From: Microvirga sp. BSC39 | GTDB taxonomy: Bacteria > Pseudomonadota > Alphaproteobacteria > Rhizobiales > Beijerinckiaceae | Direction: 5' to 3' | NCBI RefSeq assembly: GCF_000739015.1 | Contig: NZ_JPUG01000059.1 | Coordinates: forward strand, 28,083 to 92,082 | Length of the DNA stretch: 64,000 nt | Shown: positions 31,938-40,682 of the stretch, in pieces | How the letters are laid out: each line of letters opens with the position of its first letter | Position numbering within the stretch: position 1 is the stretch's first letter | The notes under the pieces: generated by a model | The model's input: only the letters and a program-made list of their open reading frames with translations | Database searches by the model: none | Told to the model about the DNA's origin: nothing | Translations under genes and position numbers: made by a program

Positions 31938-33956
31938 TCAGGGTTGTGCAGCCGTGACAACTCCGGATCCAGTACACTGTCCCCCTCCTACGTCGCCCTT
32001 CGGGGCGATATTCGCCGACGGAGCCGGGCGTTTGCCCTCAGAGCTGGAGTGGGAGGACAGTTGGTCCCAGACCAAGCGGCGCCGTCGAGCCGCTGTCCAA
32101 GTGTAACGAGGATCGCCTTCCAAGTGGTGGAGGTGATCACTGATGCGGTTGCGCTCCAACCAGGTCAAAGCTGCCTCGAGTTCAGCCAGGGTCATCTGGC
32201 CTCGTCCCTTGTTGCCGAACACCCGCTTCAGCACCGCATTGTAGCGATGGTAGAGCCCCCCACCACCAGGCGGCACCTGCAGGCCGGCCTCGTCCTCCAC
32301 TGCCTGAGCGGCAACGGCCTCACCGATGCGAGCCCGCAGCCGCCGTTCCGTCGCGGATGGCGGCTCAATCAGGTGTGCTTGGTCGGCCTTCCGTTCGCGG
32401 CGGGCCTCTTCGAAGATTGGACCGGGCTTCAGCGTTGCGTAGCGCAGACCCAGCGCATTGCTCTCCAGGGGCGTAATTCCACGTCCCTCTCCCTCATCCC
32501 GGTGTGCCGCGAGGTGCTCGGCGAGCCAAGATGGTGTCTCCGCCTCAGCATTGCGCCGGCGTTGACGGGCCAGCATCCCCTGCTCAGCCTCGATGCTGCG
32601 GCGGAAGCGGACAAACAGCGGATCGTCCGGGTGGAAGACGAGGGCGCGCTGGCTCTCGTAGGGACCAGCATGAGGATCCACTCGCGTGGCTCGGGCGATC
32701 ATCTGTTCAAGCCAGGGGCGGCTGCGGATGTGGGTGAGGGCAGCCACCACTGCGACCTCCGGCGCATCGAGCCCCTCGTAGGCCATGGCCACGGTGACCA
32801 GGATCGCCGGCTCCGCTGTCAGCCGAAAGGCGGCCAGCGCCTCGGGTGCACCAGGCTCATTCGAGATTGCCAATCGCACCTCTCTTTCGGCCTGCCGGGG
32901 TGGCATCCAGCTTCGCAGCATCTCACAGTAGCGCCGGGCACTACGCTGATCGGGCGCTACCACGAGCAGCTTGCCGAGACCCCGGACGACCTCATTGGCA
33001 GCCAGCCCCCGCTCGGCCCGCCGGCGGGCTCTGAGATTGCGTGTGGCCCTGAAGGCTTCCTGGAGCAACTCCCGGGCAAACCCAGTCCGCAGAGCGGTGA
33101 ACAGGGCAGGGCGGGTTGTCTCGGTCGGGTAGGGGCCTGACAGGCGATGCGGGCCCAGCCGGACGTCGTCCACCGCGGTTCGCCCTGCTTGCAACCAACT
33201 GGCTTCACCATCGAGGGCACCAAAGGTGATGGGCAGCACAGCGCGCTCGGCTACCGCCTGAGTTCGTGAGTAGCCGGTGATCGCCCAGCCGGGAGCCTCC
33301 AGATCAACCTCCTGCGTGCCAGCATCGGGTCCAGTGCGATAAGGCAGCCACAGGATGCGCCGGCCATCTGCCCGTTCCAGGGTTCCCGAGAGAAGCAAGC
33401 GCAGGGCTGCGGATTCCAGAAGCGGCAGCAGCGCCCGGCTCCAAGCTGAGGCATCTTCGTTCAGGGGAGGGGCTTGACCGGAACTTGCGCATGCGGCGGG
33501 CTCGTACTCGCTAAGAGTGGGCAGGTGATGAACCTCATCAACCACGAGTAGGGTGCGATGGCGGCGGAGTTCGGCAAGATGCAGGTCCGGTGCCGCCGCG
33601 ATCGCCTGGTACGTGGTGATGTACCCAGCCAAGCCCCGGCTCGGATCCGGTTCGTTGTCGGCGGCACGAACTGAGAGCGCATGGCCAAGCGCGGCTCGCC
33701 AGACCGGGTCGGCAAAGGCTTCTTCGGCTTGCAGGCGGAGACTGTCGCGAGGCACAACCCAGCAAATCCGCTCGATGTGGCCGGCCTCGATCAGGCGAGC
33801 CGCAGCAATCACTGGGAGGAGGGACTTGCCGCCGCCAGGGGTCACTGCCGCCAGGATGTCGGTGACCCCTGTCGCTTCACCACGTGTGATTGCAGCGGTA
33901 AGGCCTGCAAGAGCCTGCTGATGCGCCCGCAAGGGCCTTTGAGGAGACGTGGACAT
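31938..33956 (-). CDS. SF2 DEAD/DEAH-family helicase
   Basis: A 672-residue SF2 helicase. Domain 1: an AHQQALAGL Q-motif-like start, motif I TPGGGKS (39-45), motif Ia CWVVPRDSLR, motif II DEVHH, motif III SGTLER. Domain 2: ILVTVAMAYEGLDAPEVAVV and motif VI QMIARATR. A C-terminal extension (about 470-672) has charged helices and an unstructured tail. It resembles the helicase half of restriction- or phage-associated SF2 proteins, acting on DNA with ATP. No nuclease or methylase is intact nearby, so a defence role is not supported. Start ATG 33956. Confidence 0.8.
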   Translation of the reverse strand: MSTSPQRPLRAHQQALAGLTAAITRGEATGVTDILAAVTPGGGKSLLPVIAAARLIEAGHIERICWVVPRDSLRLQAEEAFADPVWRAALGHALSVRAADNEPDPSRGLAGYITTYQAIAAAPDLHLAELRRHRTLLVVDEVHHLPTLSEYEPAACASSGQAPPLNEDASAWSRALLPLLESAALRLLLSGTLERADGRRILWLPYRTGPDAGTQEVDLEAPGWAITGYSRTQAVAERAVLPITFGALDGEASWLQAGRTAVDDVRLGPHRLSGPYPTETTRPALFTALRTGFARELLQEAFRATRNLRARRRAERGLAANEVVRGLGKLLVVAPDQRSARRYCEMLRSWMPPRQAEREVRLAISNEPGAPEALAAFRLTAEPAILVTVAMAYEGLDAPEVAVVAALTHIRSRPWLEQMIARATRVDPHAGPYESQRALVFHPDDPLFVRFRRSIEAEQGMLARQRRRNAEAETPSWLAEHLAAHRDEGEGRGITPLESNALGLRYATLKPGPIFEEARRERKADQAHLIEPPSATERRLRARIGEAVAAQAVEDEAGLQVPPGGGGLYHRYNAVLKRVFGNKGRGQMTLAELEAALTWLERNRISDHLHHLEGDPRYTWTAARRRRLVWDQLSSHSSSEGKRPAPSANIAPKGDVGGGQCTGSGVVTAAQP

Positions 33957-34069
33957 ATGGACCGGTCTGAGGGCAAATCACCAGCATCCAGCATGGGGTG
34001 TTTCCGGCGACGTGTGAATCCCTCCGCTACTACGGCGCGCTCTTGGGATCATTCAGTGCCGGAAGACGC

Positions 34070-34119
34070 TCTGACTTTTAGTCAGAGGGTCCTGGGTTCG
34101 AGTCCCAGCGCGCTCACCA
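34070..34119 (+). pseudogene. tRNA-Lys (UUU-type) remnant: intact 3' half, degenerate 5' half
   Basis: The anticodon arm TCTGA-CTTTTAG-TCAGA (34070-34086; anticodon TTT), T arm CTGGG-TTCGAGT-CCCAG (34092-34108), 3' acceptor CGCGCTC (34109-34115), A and CCA (34117-34119) are well formed. The matching 5' acceptor GAGCGCG and a paired D arm are absent; the preceding sequence (ATTCAGTGCCGGAAG) is only a loose D-arm echo. This looks like a tRNA gene damaged or displaced by integration, so its 3' half could be an attachment core. Confidence 0.55.
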
Positions 34120-34188
34120 CATCAAACCCTTAACCGGCAAGGGTTTCGTGAATTTCCTGTCTCTGAGGGTCTGGGCCGACTTTTCTCT

Positions 34189-34209
34189 CGGGTAACGCCA
34201 CGGGTAACA
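34189..34209 (+). repeat. Direct repeats CGGGTAAC downstream of the tRNA remnant
   Basis: CGGGTAACG (34189-34197) and CGGGTAACA (34201-34209) are direct repeats 12 bases apart, 70 bases after the tRNA 3' end. Short direct repeats like these often serve as arm-type sites of tyrosine integrases. Nothing else is recognisable between 34120 and the autotransporter at 34666 except a degenerate copy of the GACCC-n-GCGGAC motif at about 34312-34330. Confidence 0.35.
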
Positions 34210-34665
34210 GCAGACACAATTCGCGCAATTCCCGCCTCAGCAGCGCTGGACAGCAAAAGTGTCCGCAACTGCGGGATGAGCTGACCTTCACACGGCCAAG
34301 CTTAAAGGCCGATTTTGACCCGTAGCGGACCTAAGTTGGTGCGGTGACCTACCCGCACCGGGAGCGTCATCACTGCATATGATTTGAGGCCGTGCACTGT
34401 TCGCATTACTGGCTTGATGGTGGAACGCTCATCATGTGAAAAGTTATAGTATTAATCGTCCCTAACTTGCGTTCCCCTTCACAAACTATGCTGTGGCTAA
34501 AGCATCACAGCGCTAGGGAAAGTGCACGCGAGCACTTGGATGACAGGCTGTAGGCAAAGGATTGTGATCCAATCTACATATTCCTAAGTTGATTTTATGC
34601 CTAAAGAGCACTCAACCGGCCGAGATGAGATTCGGTTCCTCGTCCCATGATTGCGAAGGTGTAGA

Positions 34666-37600
34666 ATGATTTCCCGCCAGCGTGCTTCACGTTCTTCAGA
34701 GGTTTTGCCGTCCGCTGTCACAGGTCTGACCAGACTGCTGACCACCACCTCCCTTGTTGCTGTCGTGCAAGCGGCCGGTCTCAGCAGTATCGCACTCTTC
34801 GTGCCGTCACCGGCCCAAGCCGACTGCGTAACCACAGGAGCAGTAACAAGCTGCGACCCTGCAACGCCAAATCCCTACACCAGTAAGATCGGCACAGGCC
34901 CAAGCGACAATGGTCGCACCGTGACGGTCAACGACGGCTCCACGATTAGCGTGACCGGCAACAGCGCCATCAGCCTCGGCAACAATGCGACCATCACTGT
35001 CAGGTCAGGTGCCGCCGTCACGAACAACGTCACGTCTGGCGCCGGTGATTACAGCACGGGCAATAACACCATCCAATTCAACAGCAATGGAACGTTGACT
35101 GTTGAACAGGGCGGCAGCGTCATCAAGACGGGCACCCAAGGCGACGCTGAGGCTGTTAACGTTCATGGCTTTGGAAACACGGTTCTCAATCGTGGCCTCA
35201 TCCAGACGTCGAACAGTGCAACCATCTGGTTCCAGGACCAAGCCGCCGGTGCCAAGAACGTTGTCGACAACTACGGGACCATCGAGCGGGTTGGTGGCGG
35301 CAGCGTGATCGGCGCCAGCGGCAACAACGGCATCAACTTCTACAACCGCACAGGCGCGATCGTTCGTGGAAACCTGTCATTTGCTGGCGGCAACGACGAC
35401 CTCTACTTCTTCGCAGGCTCACTCGTTGCGGGAAGCATCAACGGCGGAGGCGGAACCAACAATCTGACGCTCGAAGGAGCCGCAGGTTCAGAGGACTCCT
35501 TCGGTGGCAGCCTCACCAACTTCACGACGCTGACCAAGGACGGTGCCGGGCGCTGGACCGTCTTCGGTTCGATCAACGGAAATACGGTCACAACAATCCG
35601 CAACGGCACACTGGCGCTGACCGGCGACAATGCTGGCTATACAGGGCGGGTCGTTGTCGAAGCGGCAGGTGTTCTCGAGGCGCGGGCGCAAAGCCTTCCG
35701 ACACGGCCGGTGCTCGCAAATAACACCAACAATGTCGAGAACAACGGGCTGCTTCGGTTCGTGCAGTCGGATGACGGCACCTACATCGGCCAGATTGTTG
35801 GCACCGGCGCTATCGAGAAGACCGGTGCTGGCGTTGTAACGCTCGCTCCTGTCGCCGCCGGCGGTAACTCCTACTCGGGTGGTACGTTCATCAACCAAGG
35901 CACACTTGCAGCCGGTGCTGATAATGTTCTTGGTGCTGCCACTGGAGGGCTGACATTTAACGGCGGAACGCTGCGCTTCAACAGCAGCTTCAACTTGTCA
36001 GGAATCCGCGCCATTACCCTGAATGTTCCGGGTGGTACCGTTGACACCCAGGCCTTTGACACCACGGTCTCGCAAGGGATCGTTGGTGCTGGTTCGTTGA
36101 CGAAGGCTGGCTCTGGCACCCTGGCGCTGACAGGTGCCAACGCGTACACGGGCGGCACCACCATCGCGGCCGGGACACTTCAGCTGGGGAATGGCGGCAC
36201 ATCGGGCAGCATTGTCGGGAACGTCGCTAACAACGGTGTCTTGGCCTTCAACCGCTCCGACGCTTCGGTCTTCTCTGGCCTGATCTCCGGATCGGGCGCC
36301 GTCCAGCAGATCGGCACAGGAACAACGGTTCTGACCGCCGACAACACCTATACGGGTGGAACGAGCATCTCGATTGGCACGCTCCAGCTCGGCAACGGTG
36401 GCACATCCGGCAGCGTTGTGGGCGATGTCACCAATGACGGCGCGTTCGCCTTCAATCGCTCCGACACCTTCACCTTCGACGGTGTGGTATCCGGCACTGG
36501 CCGCCTGAGCCAGATCGGCACTGGCACTACAATTCTCACAGCTGACAGCACTTACAGCGGCGGGACTTCGGTGACAGCAGGGACACTGGCTGTCGGTAAT
36601 GCGCCTGGTTCGTCCGCTGCTCTGTCGGGGGGCGGTGCTATCGCGGTCGCCTCCGGCGCCACCCTGGGCGGCTACGGCAGCGTCACAGGCGATGTGACCA
36701 ATGCAGGCCGAATCGCCGTTGCTGATGCTGTGGCCGCTTTTACCGGAGGGCCAGGGGGCAATTTCACGGTCAATGGTGATCTGGTCAACAGCGGATTGGT
36801 TCAGATTGGTGGTGCCGGTGTGGGGAACACGCTGACGGTCACCGGCACCTACAATGGCCAGAACGGCATCGTGGCTCTCAACACGGTGCTCGGCGGGGAT
36901 GGATCGGCCTCGGATCGTCTCGTGATCAATGGTGGAACAGCTGTTGGACGGTCGGGCCTGCAGATCACCAGCGCAGGCGGTGGCGGCGCATTGACCACGG
37001 GCAACGGCATTCTGGTTGTTGATGCCGTCAACGGTGGGACGACTTCTGTGGGGTCTTTCGGCCTCACCGGCCCTGTAGTGGCTGGTGCCTACGAGTATCA
37101 CTTGTTCCGCGGCAGCGTCGATACGTCGGCTTCGGACAGCTGGTACCTGCGCTCCGAGGCAGTCGCTGTGCCGACGCCTCCGACCCCTCCAACTCCCACA
37201 CCGCCAACGCCTCCGTCACCTCAGCCTCCGACGGTGATAGCCTACCGTGCAGAGGTCCCGCTGTTGTCGGCTCTGCCGAACCTGGCGCGTGAGATGGGTC
37301 TTGCGACTTTGGGAACATGGCACGAGCGCGTCGGCGGTGACGACATTGCTCGACTTGGCCTTGTCCAGCCGACCCTCAGGTCTGGTGGTTCCACTGCCCT
37401 CAACGCACCGGCAGGCCTCAACGAGGACCGTGCCTCGTGGGCGTCTGGAGCTTGGGGCCGGGTATTTGGTCAGAAGCAATGGACCACCCAACATGGGACA
37501 GTGCGGCCTGAGACGGACGCAGCGATCGGCGGCTTCCAGATCGGCCTTGACCTATGGCAGCGCGATTGGGCCGACGGCGCTCGCACGAAGGTGGGTGTGT

Positions 37601-38289
37601 TTGGCGCCTACACCTATGGTGAAGGTGATGTGTCCGGCTTTGCCAGCGGCGTCTTCAACCGGGCTGTGGGCACATTGACCACCGATGCCACGACGCTGGG
37701 GGCGTATGCTACCCATATTGCGGCCACCGGCTGGTACGTGGATGGTGTGGTTCAGCATACCTGGCTTGACAGTGACGCCCGGGTTCTCGGTGGTCTGTCC
37801 AATCCGAGCACGGACGGGCGTCTGTGGACTGCCTCGCTTGAGGCCGGTGCACCCTTCCGTCTGAACGAGCACTGGGCCATCGAGCCGCAGGCCCAACTGA
37901 TCTATCAGCACCTGGATTGGGACGATGCCTCGATCACCAATGCCGGCGTGAGGTTTGACGCAGACGACGCCTGGACCGGCCGGCTTGGCGCAAGGCTTCA
38001 GGGATCCTGGCAGGCCGAAGGCGGCACGATCTGGCAGCCTTATCTCCTGGCCAACCTCTGGCATCGCTTCGGCGGCACGGATAACACGAGCTTTGTGACG
38101 TCAGCAGTCACGACGGTGATCCCGACAGAGTTCGGGGGAACGTCGCTGGAGCTTGGGGGCGGTGCCAAGGTTCAGGTGAACCAGAGCGTGGAGCTGTATG
38201 GGCAGGCAAGCTACGCTCTGCCGGTCGGTTCAAGCGATGATGATCGCAGGGCGCTCAAGGGCAACCTCGGTCTGACTGTCAGGTGGTAG
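34666..38289 (+). CDS. Autotransporter (type Va secretion) with repeat passenger domain
   Basis: A 1207-residue surface protein that secretes its own passenger. An extended signal region (MISRQRASRSSEVLPS to about residue 52, hydrophobic LTTTSLVAVVQAAGLS) precedes a passenger (about 55-835) of Gly/Asn/Thr-rich beta-helix repeats, including two exactly 204-base units with the PATR-like motif GGTTIAAGTLQLGNGG. A Pro/Thr linker (about 845-865) leads to the C-terminal autotransporter barrel (about 920-1207; WASGAWGRVFGQKQW, QAQLIYQHLDW, terminal GNLGLTVRW). Role: adhesion or surface interaction (inference). TTG 34651 is in frame, but ATG 34666 follows GAAGG. A strong terminator follows. Confidence 0.9.
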   Translation: MISRQRASRSSEVLPSAVTGLTRLLTTTSLVAVVQAAGLSSIALFVPSPAQADCVTTGAVTSCDPATPNPYTSKIGTGPSDNGRTVTVNDGSTISVTGNSAISLGNNATITVRSGAAVTNNVTSGAGDYSTGNNTIQFNSNGTLTVEQGGSVIKTGTQGDAEAVNVHGFGNTVLNRGLIQTSNSATIWFQDQAAGAKNVVDNYGTIERVGGGSVIGASGNNGINFYNRTGAIVRGNLSFAGGNDDLYFFAGSLVAGSINGGGGTNNLTLEGAAGSEDSFGGSLTNFTTLTKDGAGRWTVFGSINGNTVTTIRNGTLALTGDNAGYTGRVVVEAAGVLEARAQSLPTRPVLANNTNNVENNGLLRFVQSDDGTYIGQIVGTGAIEKTGAGVVTLAPVAAGGNSYSGGTFINQGTLAAGADNVLGAATGGLTFNGGTLRFNSSFNLSGIRAITLNVPGGTVDTQAFDTTVSQGIVGAGSLTKAGSGTLALTGANAYTGGTTIAAGTLQLGNGGTSGSIVGNVANNGVLAFNRSDASVFSGLISGSGAVQQIGTGTTVLTADNTYTGGTSISIGTLQLGNGGTSGSVVGDVTNDGAFAFNRSDTFTFDGVVSGTGRLSQIGTGTTILTADSTYSGGTSVTAGTLAVGNAPGSSAALSGGGAIAVASGATLGGYGSVTGDVTNAGRIAVADAVAAFTGGPGGNFTVNGDLVNSGLVQIGGAGVGNTLTVTGTYNGQNGIVALNTVLGGDGSASDRLVINGGTAVGRSGLQITSAGGGGALTTGNGILVVDAVNGGTTSVGSFGLTGPVVAGAYEYHLFRGSVDTSASDSWYLRSEAVAVPTPPTPPTPTPPTPPSPQPPTVIAYRAEVPLLSALPNLAREMGLATLGTWHERVGGDDIARLGLVQPTLRSGGSTALNAPAGLNEDRASWASGAWGRVFGQKQWTTQHGTVRPETDAAIGGFQIGLDLWQRDWADGARTKVGVFGAYTYGEGDVSGFASGVFNRAVGTLTTDATTLGAYATHIAATGWYVDGVVQHTWLDSDARVLGGLSNPSTDGRLWTASLEAGAPFRLNEHWAIEPQAQLIYQHLDWDDASITNAGVRFDADDAWTGRLGARLQGSWQAEGGTIWQPYLLANLWHRFGGTDNTSFVTSAVTTVIPTEFGGTSLELGGGAKVQVNQSVELYGQASYALPVGSSDDDRRALKGNLGLTVRW
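36151..36558 (+). repeat. Two tandem 204-base passenger repeats
   Basis: Units start at GGCGGC (36151), GGTGGA (36355) and GGCGGG (36559), an exact 204-base (68-codon) period; each encodes a LQLGNGGTSGS...AFNRSD...GTTVLTAD module. The high internal similarity points to recent duplication and would allow slippage. Confidence 0.7.
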
Positions 38290-38336
38290 GCGGCAGCCCT
38301 GCTGCACTGAACCCCTAACCCTGAAAGCAGAATTGA

Positions 38337-38372
38337 CCTCGCTCACCGTACGCGTGAGCGAGGTTTCTTTTT
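38337..38372 (+). terminator. Terminator after the autotransporter
   Basis: CCTCGCTCAC (38337-38346) pairs perfectly with GTGAGCGAGG (38354-38363), followed by TTTCTTTTT. Strong. Confidence 0.88.
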
Positions 38373-38870
38373 GGCAATGGCGAAATACGCTTGGCGAGCT
38401 TAGGAAGCGAGAAGTTGTGCTCAAGCCGGCGCAGCGTCATGCGGACGAAAGCAACCTCGGAAAGAAGATCCTGCTGTAGCCGGCTGAAGTGTCAGCTAAC
38501 GACGCTGTTGGCTGCAAGGGCATCAGGCGCAAACCACCCAGTCAAATTCGGCGCGCTAGCTACCCAATCCGCTGCAAGGTTGATGAGATCGCAAGGACTG
38601 CTGTTGGCACGATCCTGAAGTATCCTAAATTTCCGCAAAGGCGCGACGAGCGGACCTTCATTTGGTCCGCTCAACGTTACACTTTGACCCAGAGCTGACT
38701 CTAGCTGCTCGAACATAGTTTGCGTCTGCCACGGTAACGTAGCTCCCGTTCTATGAACTACACGGAACCTGCGTGGTAGGGTTCTCTCGGCCCAAGCTCT
38801 GGCATTATCGGGCGTTTTGAACAGGGGCGCGGGACGGCCTGGGGGTCTCTGGCTACAGCAACGAGCCATG
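38373..38870. other. Gene-free stretch with a dispersed repeat copy
   Basis: No convincing ORF. Bases 38645-38698 (GACGAGCGGACCTTC... to TTTGACCC) match another stretch at 51373-51430, suggesting a dispersed, non-coding repeat or the relic of the same lost element. Confidence 0.45.
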
Positions 38871-39905
38871 TCAGGCGTGCGATGCACCAACATGATCCGC
38901 CATGTTGGCGCCGCGGGTACCTAGCGGCTTTGGCGTCCCTTGCGTGCTGTCCCGGGCCGTCTGGTGCTCCATTTCGGCATTGAGATCAGCACCAAGCAGG
39001 ACAATCACCACCGACAACCAAATCCACACCATAAAGCCAACGCCAGCACCCAGCGAGCCATAGGTTTTGTTGTAGCTGTCGAAATTGGCAACATACCAAG
39101 AGAACAGCATCGAAGCCGCAAGCCAAAGCACCGCAGCCGTGACACTGCCCCAGGTTACCCAGCGCCACTTCGGGTCACGACGGCTTGGACCGTAGCGGTA
39201 AATGACAGCAAGCCACATGGCCACAATCACGAGAAGGATCGGCCAACGCAGGATTGCGAGGAGCTGTTCGGCTGGGGTCACAAAGCCCACAAAGGTGAGA
39301 ATGACCGGCGCGACCACCACCGCGCTGATGGCCAGGATGATGAAGCCGATCATGCCGAGGGTAATCAGGAAGGTCGTGGCGTAGAAGCGCAGCAGGGTCC
39401 GCTTCTCCTTTTCGCCGTAGACCACATTCAGAGCATCGAAGAGGGCTGCGACCCCCGAGTTCGCGCTCCAAAGTGCCACCAGGAAGCCGATCATAAAGGC
39501 GACGCCGAGTGTATCGTTGCGCTTGGTGACGATCAGGGAGATCTGCTCCCCGATGAGCTCCAGCACCCCGCCGGGCAGAATGCCTGCCAGCAGGGACAGG
39601 TGGCTCCTGATCGTGCTGGTGTCGGCAAAGAGCCCGTACAGAGATACGATGGTGGCAATCGCCGGGAAGACCGCCAGCAGGGCAAAGAACGCAACCCCGC
39701 CCGAGGTTGACAGGATACGATTTTCCGAGATCCCCCAGAGCACACGCCAGAGAATGTCCTTCCAGCCGCGGGCCGGTATCTGCCCGGGGGTATTCGCCTC
39801 CCGTCCCCGACCAGGCTCATGGGTGCGACTGAGATCATCCGGGAGCACGCCGGGAGCGGCCTCCTCTTCGAGCTTAGAGCGCCAATCTTCGCCATGTTCG
39901 TTCAT
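38871..39905 (-). CDS. YihY/BrkB-family inner membrane protein
   Basis: A 344-residue protein with six predicted helices. The family signature is visible: ILSTSGGVAFFALLAVFPAI, LIGEQISLI, LWSANSGVAALFDALNVVYG, KRTLLRFYATTF, YRYGPSRRDPKWRW and SYNKTYGSLGAGVGFMVWIW. YihY proteins were once called RNase BN; their function is still unclear. The N-terminal 50 residues are charged and cytoplasmic. A single gene on the minus strand with ATG 39905. Confidence 0.85.
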   Translation of the reverse strand: MNEHGEDWRSKLEEEAAPGVLPDDLSRTHEPGRGREANTPGQIPARGWKDILWRVLWGISENRILSTSGGVAFFALLAVFPAIATIVSLYGLFADTSTIRSHLSLLAGILPGGVLELIGEQISLIVTKRNDTLGVAFMIGFLVALWSANSGVAALFDALNVVYGEKEKRTLLRFYATTFLITLGMIGFIILAISAVVVAPVILTFVGFVTPAEQLLAILRWPILLVIVAMWLAVIYRYGPSRRDPKWRWVTWGSVTAAVLWLAASMLFSWYVANFDSYNKTYGSLGAGVGFMVWIWLSVVIVLLGADLNAEMEHQTARDSTQGTPKPLGTRGANMADHVGASHA

Positions 39906-40163
39906 GGGACACCATTAAGGTCCAGGAGGATACCGGGTCGAAAGGTTCTTGTCGTGTGAACGCGACATTTACAGGCCTTTCCGCATCAACCCCGAGACTC
40001 GGTTCCCGGCTCCGTTGAGGCCGGTGCTCCCAATCTGGATGCCTATCCTGTGATATAGACGCGAAGTGGCAGGCTGAATTTAGGGAAAGACGATACCGGG
40101 GCTTGAACTCGCGACGTCTGCCATCCATTTACCATCCATGCAGATGGTGACGATAGGGCGGCG

Positions 40164-40583
40164 ATGGCGAGCAACGTGCACGAGCTTCGGTCCAAGGCTT
40201 CGGACAGCGAGAAGATCACGATCAATCTGGGCTATGTCGACCTCGGCCATATCGACCTCCTCGTCCAAGAGGGCTTCTATTCCAACCGGACCGACTTCAT
40301 CCGAACAGCCATTCGCAACCAGCTCGACCGGCACAACGACGCCGTCAGGAAATCCGTCGAGCGTCACCAGCTCGACCTCGGTCTACGCCACTATAGCCGC
40401 CAGGACTTGGAGGCCGTTCAAGCGGCCGGCGAAGTGCTGCACATCCAGGTTCTCGGTCTCGCCAGCATCGCCAATGATGTCACCCCCGAACTGGCGCAGC
40501 AGACGATCGCCTCTCTTCACGTCCTTGGCGCCTTGCACGCCGCTCCCGCTGTCAAAGAGGCGCTGAAGGATCGCATGCGCTGA
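40164..40583 (+). CDS. CopG-like ribbon-helix-helix regulator
   Basis: A 139-residue protein. Residues 17-55 form a ribbon-helix-helix (EKITINLGYVDLGHIDLLVQ, FYSNRTDFIRTAIRNQLDRH). The rest is helical (YSRQDLEAVQAAGEVLHIQV; ELAQQTIASLHVLGALHAAP), possibly a ligand-binding or dimerisation part. It lies 99 bases upstream of the esterase gene in the same direction; I recall the same pairing in Methylobacteriaceae. It may control that gene. Confidence 0.7.
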   Translation: MASNVHELRSKASDSEKITINLGYVDLGHIDLLVQEGFYSNRTDFIRTAIRNQLDRHNDAVRKSVERHQLDLGLRHYSRQDLEAVQAAGEVLHIQVLGLASIANDVTPELAQQTIASLHVLGALHAAPAVKEALKDRMR

Positions 40584-40682
40584 CCATCGGGTAGCACCCG
40601 CTCACGGTCTCTAGAGCCTGCCAGACCCTTTCCGACTCGGTCAGGGGCAGGTCCCGCTTTGCCTAACCACAGGATTGAACCC

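Noticed and set aside
31920..33140. 406-codon plus-strand ORF over the helicase gene
   Set aside because: The minus strand encodes all SF2 motifs; the plus product has no recognisable pattern.
31938..33956. Helicase as part of an anti-phage system
   Set aside because: No intact nuclease, methylase or sensor gene is linked; a helicase alone does not support it.
36151..36558. CRISPR-like tandem repeats
   Set aside because: The 204-base repeats are coding units of the autotransporter passenger; no short repeat-spacer pattern occurs anywhere in the window.
40095..40125. tRNA-like string GGGGCTTGAACTCGCGAC on the plus strand
   Set aside because: Read in reverse it hints at a T arm, but the stem does not pair and no other arms are present.
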